64,000 nt of DNA from Platerodrilus igneus (lineage: Eukaryota; Arthropoda; Insecta; Coleoptera; Lycidae), in NCBI GenBank assembly GCA_036346225.1, contig JARFIW010000453.1, positions 4,092,001 to 4,156,000 on the forward strand. Reading direction: 5' to 3'. Positions 21,681-30,459 of this stretch are shown in pieces. Below the pieces are notes generated by a model. It saw only the letters and a program-made list of their open reading frames with translations. It was not told the DNA's origin and did no database searches. Made by a program: the position numbers and the translations under genes. Each line of letters starts with the position of its first letter. The stretch's first letter is position 1.

Positions 21681-22454
21681 ATGTATTACATTCCCCATCA
21701 TGCTGTACATAAGCGGGATAGCACTACCACCAAATTGCGTGTGGTTTTCGATGCTTCGTGTCAGGATCAATCTGGAAAGTCGTTAAATGATAGCTTGGCT
21801 ATTGGCCCTGCTTTGCAAAAGGACATTGCAGTTTTGTTATTGCACTTTCGTGTACATCGTATCGTAATTACAGCTGACATTAAACAAATGTATCGGCAGA
21901 TTTTGGTTAAAGATACTCATCGTGATTATCAACGTATCGTCTGGAGATTTTCTCCGTCAGATCCTATTATGGACTTTAAATTAAATACTGTAACCTTATG
22001 GAGTTTCGTCGTCGCCTTTTTGGCCTTGCGTACTGTTCAAGAATTGGCAAGGTTAGAGTCGATTAATTTTCCATTCGCGCCAACGGTATTGGCGAGCGAT
22101 ACCAATGTTGATGACTTAGTCACTGGATGCAATTCGATTGAAGCTGCTAATCAATTAATTGGTGAATTGAATAGTATTTGCTCTAGTGGTGGTTTTCAAT
22201 TAAGAAAATGGAGTAGTAATTGCCCGGAAGTGATGTCCAACTTGAGGGAGTCCCTGTCCAGTTCGGACGCAATTACATTTCAAGATAAAGATAAAAAAAT
22301 AAAAATTTTGGGCCTTTCGTGGCGTGCTCTTACAGATGCATTTTTATACAACTTAGACGTTGAAGAGCGCACTTGCACTAAGCGTAATATTTTGTCGGCT
22401 ATCGCAAAAATTTTGATCCTCTCGGTTGATAGCACCTGTAGTACTGTTCGCTAA
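21681..22454 (+). pseudogene. BEL reverse transcriptase
   Basis: A 257-codon frame opening with YYIPHHAV and TTTKLRVVFDASCQ, typical of Pao (Peptidase_A17-linked) reverse transcriptases. VITADIKQMYRQILV holds the motif A Asp. After a region that appears altered (LNTVTLWSF in place of the usual motif B context), DTNVDDLVTG gives motif C with Asn replacing the usual Tyr before VDD. FQLRKWSSNCPEV follows. The frame ends near 22440 by a frameshift in a run before the RNase H region. Confidence 0.85.
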
Positions 22455-23065
22455 ACGTTTAGTTCAAGATCTTTGGCTATTAGGTCTCGGTGGGACCAAG
22501 AGCCTCCATTGGAAGTCATACAAAATGGAAACATTGTTGGGTGAATTGCCAGCGGTTTCGAATATTGAGATTTCGCGTCGCATCGTATGTCATAATTTTA
22601 AAAGGGGAGTTGCATGGATTCTGTGATGCTTCTGAAGCCGGGTATGCAGCTGTCATCTGTTTTCGTTCGTTCGATTTAGAAGGTAATATTACCATATCAT
22701 TAGTATGCGCAAAATCGAAGGTAGCTCCTACTAATCGCATTTCATTGCCCCCTCTCGAATTGTGTGATGCCTTACTCTTGTCAGATTTAGTAGATTTGGT
22801 CAAAAATACTTATACAGATAGTTTATCATTTAGTAATATTTTCGCGTGGTCAGATTCTACTGTTGTTTTGTCTTGGATTCGATCTTCCTCGCATAAGTGG
22901 AAGACATTCGTTAGCAATCGCATTTCGCATATTCAAGAACGTATTCCTCCATCTTCGTGGTTTCATGTTAAGTCCCAGGATAACCCTGCGGATTGTGCCT
23001 CACGTGGACTTTTGGCTTCAGAGTTGGTTCATCATCCATTATGGTGGACAGGACCTTCTGGTTAG
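22455..23065 (+). pseudogene. BEL RNase H domain
   Basis: Frames here read FCDASEAGYAAVICF (catalytic Asp), SLPPLELCDALLLSDLV (catalytic Glu) and FAWSDSTVVLSWI (third Asp). They end HVKSQDNPADCASRGL. These are the conserved motifs of retrotransposon RNase H, which removes RNA from the RNA-DNA hybrid. A frameshift separates the first part (22426-22626) from the main 191-codon frame. Confidence 0.8.
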
Positions 23066-23623
23066 TGCGTCGTAATGAAGAATGGCCAGTAACATCGCTG
23101 CCAAAACTTATCGACTCATCTCAGATGGACGTCGAATATCGTACTCTGTCGTTAACAGTCGTTATGTCTGACAATTTCTTAGATATGTTGTTGGATAAAT
23201 TTTCAAACCTGCAGAAAATTTGTAGGATTATTACATGTATTCGTCATTTCATTCGTAATGTTCAATGTCCAGATTTGCGTTCAAAATATTCTGATGGTTT
23301 GTCTCTAGCTCAACAGCAAGAGGCTATACAGTTATTGATTAAAAGAGTTCAAACAAATGTTTTGCTCAAGACATTGCAAATATTAAAACTGGAAAACTTG
23401 TTAGTAAACAACTTCGTAGCCTTAGTCCGTTTCTAGATAGTCATGAGTTGTTGAGGGTGGGCGGTCGCCTACGTAACTCAGAGTTGTCGCATGATGCAAA
23501 ATTTCCAATTTTGCTTCCTCGGTCGCATCGGTTGACTGAACTTATTATATTAGATTGTCATGAAAGACATTTACATCCTGGAAATCGAACAACTCAATTT
23601 TACTAACTCAAAATTATTGGATC
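23066..23623 (+). pseudogene. BEL RNase H to integrase connector and zinc region
   Basis: Contains TSLPKLIDSSQMDVEYRTLS and a long helical stretch. After a shift near 23435 it reads HERHLHPGNRTTQF, part of the HHCC zinc-binding module of BEL integrase. The Cys pair is supplied just downstream by LCAKRAIRQC. Confidence 0.65.
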
Positions 23624-24626
23624 TTGTGCGCCAAGAGGGCTATTCGGCAATGTCTGAAATCCTGCATTCGCTGTTTTCGTGTAAACCCTGTTGCTTTATG
23701 CCCCCCTATGGGGGATTTACCAGTTTCTAGGTTAACTCCAGGTAAGGCGTTTTTACATACGGGAGTCGACTTTGGTGGACCTTTCTCTGTCACGATGAAT
23801 CGATGTCGTGGCGCAAAATCATTGAAAGCGTACATTTACTTATTTATTTGTTTCAGCACTAAAGCCATGCATTTGGAACTAGTGTCTAACTTGTCGACAG
23901 ACGCTTTCTTGGGTGCTTTACGTCGATTTATTGCTCGAAGAGGCAAATGTATTCAAATCCATTGTGATAATGGTACTAATTTCGTTGGGGCCTCTCGTGA
24001 AATCTCTCAATTGATGCGCCATTCGGCAGGCGTTGAGGAATCGAATTTGTGTTTAATCCTCCTGCTGCTCCTCATTTTGGTGGGTTGTGGGAGGCCGGGA
24101 TTAAATCAGTAAAATCCCATTTAAAGAGAATTATCGGTGAACAAATTTTGTCGTTTGAAGAATTCTCGACGGTATTGATTCAAATCGAAGCGATTCTCAA
24201 CTCACGTCCACTATGCGCACTGAGTTGCGAACCGCATGATTTCTCGTATTTCACCCCGGGTCATTTTCTTAATGTTGAACCAGTTTCGGTGTTACCAGAT
24301 CCAGATTTGTTGTCCATAAACCCTCTCGTTTGAATCGCTGGCAATTGTTGCAGCAAATGCAACAAGGGTTTTGGAAGAAATGGAGTGCTGAATACCTGCA
24401 CACGTTGCAGCAGAAAGGTAAGTGGTTGAAGAATTCCGCTACTTTACCTATTGATTCGCTTGTCCTCTTAAAGGAAGAAAATAACCCCCCTCTACAGTGG
24501 CGTTTAGGAAGAGTAGTAGATGTTCACCCTGGTAGAGACGGTATCGTTCGGGTAGCTACAGTCAAGACATCCCAAGGGTTAGTTAAACGCCCCCTAGTGA
24601 AACTATGTTTACTGCCAGTTACTTGA
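23624..24626 (+). pseudogene. BEL integrase catalytic core and C-terminal domain
   Basis: The first frame has LKSCIRCFRVNP, then HTGVDFGGPFSV (first catalytic Asp), KAMHLELVSNLSTDAF, and IHCDNGTNFVGA (second Asp). A frameshift near 24050 leads to APHFGGLWEAGIKSVKSHLK (catalytic Glu in WEA) and IEAILNSRPLCAL. A second shift near 24330 leads to QQGFWKKWSAEYLHTLQQK and QWRLGRVVDVHPGRDGIVRV, the BEL-specific C-terminal domain (DUF5641 type). All three D,D,E residues are present; only the reading frame is broken. Confidence 0.85.
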
Positions 24627-24750
24627 TATTTAATGGTATGTACACGTATATTCACTTATATAAGTTTGTCGGTTAGGTTTCTTAGTTTTTAGCTCTAATT
24701 AGTTTTTAAATATAAAATAAGTTAGTTCATACTTATTTTGGTGGGCGGGA

Positions 24751-25155
24751 TGTTCGGTCTCTTTGTCGCACGTTCGCGTGGTTAATTTTAAGTTATTTAA
24801 ATTTGTAGTCGTAAATCTAGTAGTAAAACTGTCATCCCTTGTTCCCTTATATCCTGCCATAAAAATTCCTTGTGCATCTGTGAATAAGGTGGACAGGGTA
24901 GTGAACAAACACTTGCTTATGGATATTGAAGCAGAACGGTCGTCGGTTTCTTCGTTCAGTGTACCGTAAGTGAGTCAAGTGCCGCAGACTTTCGTTGTTA
25001 AACCCTAAAAAACACAGTGCAAGTGTAACGTAACATAGACTCAATTCGCATACAGTCCACTTGGTTGAAAGAATAGGAACTGCAGCTTAGAAAAACACAA
25101 AACACCGCGGAGGTAAGTCGATGTATTAATTTATAAAACCCCCCGCGCGTGAACA
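24751..25155 (+). repeat. BEL 3' LTR
   Basis: 405 bp, identical to the 5' LTR except for one base by eye. It is preceded by a purine tract and followed by the ATAAC duplication at 25156-25160. Confidence 0.95.
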
Positions 25156-25606
25156 ATAACAAACATAGAAACAAGGACAAGACTGCTTAAAACATATGTG
25201 TGGAGCACAGCACTGTACGGCTGTGAAGCCTGGACAGTAGGAGAAGAGGACAGAAAAAGGTAGAAGACTTTGAAATGTGGTGCTACAGACGTATGATAAA
25301 GATATCATGGAGAAACAAAGTTAAGAACGAAGAGGTACTAAAAATGGTAGGGGAAAAGAGAAATATGTGGAAAACAGTAAAAATATGAGAAGTAGGATAA
25401 TAGGCCACATACTACGGCACGAGGGAATAGTGCGGAATATATTAGAAGCAGAGATAGGAAAAAAGAGAAGTAGAGGTAGATCTAGGTTAGACTATTGCAC
25501 ACAGATAGTGAAAAATATAGGCTGTAGGAATTTCAATGAAATGTATAGGCTAGCTCAGAATAGAAATCAATGGAAGTACGCATCCAACCAGTCCCAAGAT
25601 GGATAA
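25156..25606 (+). mobile_element. RTE copy C, part right of the BEL insertion
   Basis: Continues the RTE C-terminal region: TYVWSTALYGCEAWTVGEED in translation, then KNIGCRNFNEMYRLAQNRN and WKYASNQSQDG followed by a stop at about 25604. Removing the BEL element and one ATAAC restores continuity with 18270-18527. Confidence 0.85.
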
Positions 25607-25639
25607 ATTAATAACGAAAAAAGTAACTATACTTAAACA

Positions 25640-26148
25640 TGATGATTATTATAAGCAACTACAAGTATTGGTTGGGCAATATTGTGAACTGTGTGAAAGG
25701 ATTTACTGGAAAACTATTAATTCAGCAAATCTCTAAGTGTTGGGGATCTTGGCAACACTCTTCACTGAATCTCGGTGAAATAGGGCATAAAATTAGAAAA
25801 CAATAGAAGGGGAACCGAGCTGTATACAGGTTGTGTGAGAATTTCAGGGAACTGAGTAGGCTAGCTCAGAATATAAATAAGTGCAGGTACGTGTCCATCC
25901 AGTTTTGGGACGGAAAACCTAATGACGAAAAAATAAGCGCAGATAAAGCTGATGATTGTTATAAACAACTACAGGTGTTGGTTGTGAAATATCTGCAACT
26001 AATGTTAACTGGGCGATAAGATATAGTGGAAAAATATTAAATCGGTAAAAGTGCAGGGGTAACTAGGCAGCCACAGGCTGCTTACCCCACTTCACAACCA
26101 CTGAATGTCGGAGAAATAGGGTATATAATTGTAAAACAATAGAAGATG
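25640..26148 (+). repeat. RTE-associated 190-bp module, copies 2 and 3, with an RTE 3' scrap
   Basis: 25640-25811 and 25950-26148 resemble the module at 14986-15172. Between them, 25826-25920 matches the RTE C-terminal end (GAATTTCAGGGAACTG and a TAGCTCAGAATATAAATAAG block). The arrangement reads as coding end, module, coding end, module, which suggests that the module is the 3' untranslated tail of one RTE subfamily and that copies have landed in tandem. Confidence 0.6.
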
Positions 26149-26412
26149 ATTGAACTGCATCTAACAAGAAAGAACAGCGCCTATGATGAAAGACAACAAA
26201 CAGAAACACGAAGAAAATTGTTGAAAGCATATGTGTGGAGCACGGCACAGTATACCTATGAAATACGGGCAGTAGGAAGAGCAGACAAAAAAACGGTAGC
26301 GGCCTTTTGGAATACTGTGCTTCAGATGTATGGCATGATAGTATGGACAGACAAAAATAATAACAAATAGGTTTTAGAAATAGTAGAACAAAAATATCTG
26401 TGAAAAAAAATA
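26149..26412 (+). mobile_element. RTE C-terminal fragment
   Basis: Matches 15175-15420 closely: CATCTAACAAGAAAGAACAG, GTGTGGAGCACGGCACAG and CTTCAGATGTATGGCATGAT blocks. It stops where a pogo-type fragment begins. Confidence 0.75.
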
Positions 26413-26418
26413 GGAAAA

Positions 26419-26950
26419 ATGATGAAAGCAGCCTATAATAAAAAATGTGACGTGTTTTTAAGAAATGCAGAAAAAAAACTACATATGAATTGGGAGAGTT
26501 TTTTAATAGAGCCTTTATACGAACAGCTACAATTGGTAAAGCCAATTCTGGATTTGCCACTGCTGGAATTTATCCATTACAAATGGACAAATTTAGTGAA
26601 AAAGATTTTGTATCTAGCAAACAGTTCCATCCTATAACGTTAGTAGATGATGTTAGCGACAACACTCCAATTACCAATAAGCTCTTCACAATGGGCTTAA
26701 ACCTTTCACTAGTAAAGCAGTAAAAATATTTTCACCAGTGCATATTACTGCTGAATCTAACAGGAATCCAGAAATTCTATCTCCATTTCCTAAGCCGGGT
26801 CCATCGCCGACAAAGGTTTCGCGACAAAAGCAAAAAAGTACAGTTTTAACTAGCACACCCTATAAAGATGAATTGTTGAAAGCAGAAAAAGGAAGTTACG
26901 ACGTATTTCTCTGCAAATCTTTCTGCGAACTAATATTCCCATTCAAATTT
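26419..26950 (+). pseudogene. pogo-type transposase, C-terminal fragment
   Basis: Frames read AYNKKCDVFLRNAEKKLHM, then after a frameshift FNRAFIRTATIGKANSGF, GIYPLQMDKFSEKDF and PKPGPSPTKVSRQKQKST. In pogo/Jerky-type transposases the DDE domain is followed by exactly such a segment (a-GF-x-TGI-y-P pattern and F-x-E-x-DF), then a basic PxPGP region. The DDE core and DNA-binding part are absent. It is separate from the pogo copy starting at 27604. Confidence 0.7.
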
Positions 26951-27603
26951 GGTGGTTAGAGTGAGTGTGCACGCAGCGTCTGTTAACAAGTTTTTCTTTT
27001 TATAGCGCGTAACCATCCAATGTATTGTTATTTTCAAGGCTTTGTTTTAGTGAATAGGAAGTTATAAACATATACACTTCAATTTAATACGCAAATACTC
27101 AAAGTATTTGCAACAATAGCTTTAATATTGAATGGCCGGTTATCTAGATTGATGCAATGATTGCATCCCTTTTTCGTCCGAGATGGCTGAGAACCGGTCA
27201 TATAAATATTAATTCCAAGTCTCTTTTTATCTCATAAGAAACTAAGTAGATTATTTCTCTTTCTATAAATAATAAGGTTATTGTCATTTGTAAATATGAC
27301 CAATTTTCGGCCACTGCTTGTGTGGCGCGTTTTTATTTCATTTAAATGCTAAAGTAATGGGTGTCCGAGAAAAGGAATATGCACCTAGCTTTCGACCATT
27401 GTAATAATTACATAAATTTTCGCAGTCGATAAATAGACTAGTTATTCGGCCACTATATTAAAAACAGTTCTCTGATACTTTTGAAAGAAATCGGAATTAA
27501 AAGTTTTTGTTAATGTACAGGCGTTACGCGCTTTTATTCTTGTATAAGTCAGCATAAATTGATGAATTGTTGTATACAAACTTGGTTTTTTTTTTATTTT
27601 CAG
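26951..27603. other. Spacer between pogo fragments, with a small hairpin
   Basis: No coding frame recognised. 27127-27211 can fold: AATATTGAATGGCCGGTT faces AACCGGTCATATAAATATT, and GATGCAATGATTGCATC lies in the loop as a second perfect stem. A pyrimidine tract ending TTTTCAG abuts ATG 27604, as in the 5' intron of a transposase gene. Confidence 0.4.
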
Positions 27604-30118
27604 ATGGCATCAGTAAAAAAGCAAACCTAAAAGGCGAATGTTTTTATACTCCGAAGATTCTCTGCAACATACCATTCAAGAAATTAGAAACAATAACTTA
27701 AGTATTCGTGAAACTTGCAGACAGTTCCGAGTACCAAAATCAAGCATACAGGATAGGTTAAATAGCTGTAGTCCTCCTAAAGTAATCCGAAAGCCGCAGG
27801 AACACAACTTCTTCTTACGGTAGAAGGTGAAAGCGAAATAGCTACGTGGATAACGAATTTAGCCAAATGCGGATTTCCAGCAACTAAATTACTGTTAATT
27901 GGAACGGCAAGAAAAATTTTGAAAAATTGCGCTAAAAAAATTTAATAAAAAAAGAAAAGCTGGGTGAAAGATGGTATTTAAATTTTATAAGACGACATCC
28001 AGAAATTTCAGTTAAAGAAGCAGAAAATATTAATAAATTCAGGGCAATTGTTACTGAGGAATCCATTCGGTTGTGGTTTTCAGAGCTGACAACATATTTA
28101 AAACAGAATAATTGGATGTCAATTCTTGATAACCCCGAAAGGATATTTAATGGGACGAGTTTAGTTTTGCGTTGTGCCCAAAGACTGGCAAAGTGCTTGT
28201 TCCAAAGACATTGAAAAACTTATATAACATAAAAGCTGGCTGTAAAAAAGAAAATTTAATAGTCCTACAGCTGTTTAACGCTATTGGTAAAATATGTCCA
28301 CCAAGTGGTATTCCCGTACGTTAGACCACCTAAATCTTTAACAGACAATATGCCAGAAAATTGGATCCTGGGTAAATGCGATTCAGGGTGGATGAAAGGG
28401 GAAGTTTTTTATGAATACTTTGCAAATACTTTTAATAACAGGATCATAGATGAAAATACAACGAAACCTTTGATAGTATTTTTAGATGGCCACAGATCTC
28501 ACATGACTCTTTCCTTGAGTGAGTTCTGTGACAACAATGACATAAATTTATACGCTCTTCCCCCTGATACCACACATAGTCTTCAACCTGCCGATGTGAG
28601 TGTGTTTCGATTTTTAAAGCAGGAGTGGAATAAAGCTGTTATTAACTGGCAATCTATGAAAATATAAATTCAAATGTAACAAAAATTAATTTCTGCAAAA
28701 TTTTTAAGGAAACATTGGATAATATTGCTATGCATTAAAAACGGATTTCGAAAATGTGGACTTTATCAGCTAAATCCAGAGTGTAGATTATACTGTGTGC
28801 GTTAAAAATACGTTAGAGCAACTGCGAATTCATCCTTTTATTAGTACCCAAAATATCACCGAAAATGACTGTATAGTTGCAGAAACAGTAATTATGCATA
28901 TAGAAACCAAATTAGCCCAATCAGGAATTGACGTCAACATAATATTGTAAAAAATTAAGACGTTAAGCTATAATTTACAACAGTCTGCTTTCACTGTAGA
29001 TTTGAATCTTTTGGAAGTTGACTCTATAGTGCCCATGGATTCACTCAATATTAAGTCTTTAGAAAATATCATTTTTATTAAACCTACAATCTGATAATGT
29101 ATGCAATACGGAAGAATTACAAAACCATGTTGGGCAATCACATAAAACCGATAATGGCGAATTCCTTGACAATAGAATTACAAATAATTCAGATGAATTA
29201 GAAGTTCACTACTAACTTAAACGAAGATACTGATAATATGGTAAACAAACTAGGGGACTATTCTTTTTAATCTTTCTTGGGAATAAAACCACTAATATTT
29301 GTTAAAATGATCTTTATTTACGTTTCGATCCATGACCTAGGATTGTTGTCAAAATTATTTTGACAACGATCCTAGGTCATGGATCAAAACGTAAATAAAG
29401 ATCATTTTAACAAATATAAGTGGTTTTATTCCCAAGAAAGATTAAAAAGGATAGTTAACAAACCACAACAAACATACCGGGAGTAATTAGAAAACTCTAC
29501 TTATGCATCAAATGGAATCAATAATTTTGTATTACAAGACCCGGAAGATAAAGTGTTTAAAACTGTAGATGTTGACGAACAAATTGGTTTTGCAAAACAA
29601 TCTTCAGCGTTAGATTTACTGAAAGATAATACTAATCGCATAACCCCATAGCCAAGTAACCAACCACATACGAAATAATTCTTCTTTTAGTACTCATGAT
29701 CCGTTTCTCGCTCACTTATTCTATCCGGAACCTATAAACAAGTCGTCTAAATCAAAAAGTCAAAAACAAAAACTGCCCGGTACAATACGCTCAAAAGCAT
29801 AGAGAAACTATTATGAAATAAAAGACCAAGAAACACAAGCTAAAATAAATCAAGTAAAGTTAAGAAAGGAACAAAGAGAAGCAGAAAAAGTCAAAAAGGA
29901 ATTGGAAAAGCTAATGAAAGAAAACAAGAAAAGGCACAAGAGAGGAGAAGTACATCTAGCAAGGTAAATGTAGAGGAAATTGTAAAAAATAAGAAAAAAA
30001 TTCGATGTGCAATGTGCGATGAAGGTTTGAATACTGATACAGAGGATGACGATTATAAAAATATCGGATGCGACTATTGTCCCAGCTGGTTTCATTTAAA
30101 ATGTACTGCATTTTTTGG
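27604..30118 (+). pseudogene. pogo-type transposase with C-terminal PHD-like finger, decayed
   Basis: After TTTTCAG|ATGGCATCAG comes a pipsqueak-type helix-turn-helix (EDSLQHTIQEIRNNN, ETCRQFRVPKSSIQDRLN). A CENP-B-like DNA-binding region follows (TVEGESEIATWITNLAKCGF and FIRRHPEISVKEAENI). The DDE domain of 28284-28667 contains FLDGHRSH (second Asp) and LPPDTTHSLQPADVSVF (third Asp). The first acidic motif is degraded (FNGTS where FNADE is usual). At 29990-30115 the frame gives CAMCDEG, then IGCDYCPSWFHLKC, a PHD-like C2-C2-HC finger known from some insect pogo transposases. Multiple stops and a foldback insertion at 29257-29455 show it is dead. Confidence 0.8.
29257..29455. mobile_element. 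Foldback element, 99-bp arms, almost no loop
   Basis: The two halves are inverse complements around a centre at about 29356 (GTTGTCAAAATTATTTTGAC). Arms contain TTCTTGGGAATAAAACCACT and CATGACCTAGGAT, with only a few mismatches. It interrupts the pogo pseudogene. The flanks carry similar AACAAAC words (29244-29250 region and 29457-29463), a possible target duplication. Confidence 0.8.
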
Positions 30119-30459
30119 TAGGATGTTCGTAGTTATAGTATTTTTATAAACATCTGGATATATTTTGTGAAATATAAACCTATTTTGAGTTTTCTTTAAT
30201 TAATTACTTATGGTGAAGGGACGAAAACTGGGTGTTGTCGTCCAACTGTCCGACAGCCGGGTTTATATTTTCCGGTAAGTGGTAACTTATGGTCGGAAAC
30301 TAGTATATTAGATGCATCCAATTAATTACTTAAATTATTACTATTATAACTAATAAGTTCCAAAAATATTCTAGTTATAGCATCAGAAATGTATTATTTA
30401 AGTTATAGTTGCATTATGTAAAGGTTTGTATAATGGAAACACCTGTAGTTAAAAGATAT
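30119..30459. other. pogo 3' flank, nothing further recognised
   Basis: AT-rich with two GACAGC and GTCGTCC-like GC-richer words near 30230-30260. No terminal inverted repeat of the pogo element was located with confidence. Confidence 0.35.

Larger units (their letters stand above)
18528..25155 (+). mobile_element. BEL/Pao LTR retrotransposon, complete in structure, frames broken
   Basis: Both LTRs run TGTTCGG...GTGAACA and are 405 bp long. They differ at one visible base (18914 G against A). ATAAC is duplicated at 18523-18527 and 25156-25160. GGTGGGCGGGA precedes the 3' LTR as a polypurine tract. The interior encodes Gag, CCHC knuckle with aspartic protease, BEL-type reverse transcriptase, RNase H and integrase in BEL/Pao order, but with about ten frame changes. 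The near-identical LTRs indicate a very recent insertion, which contrasts with the broken frames. Confidence 0.95.

Noticed and set aside
29257..29455. Hammerhead ribozyme in the foldback because of the GATCGAAACGT-like word
   Set aside because: No CTGATGA core is present at a compatible distance, so the motif is incomplete.
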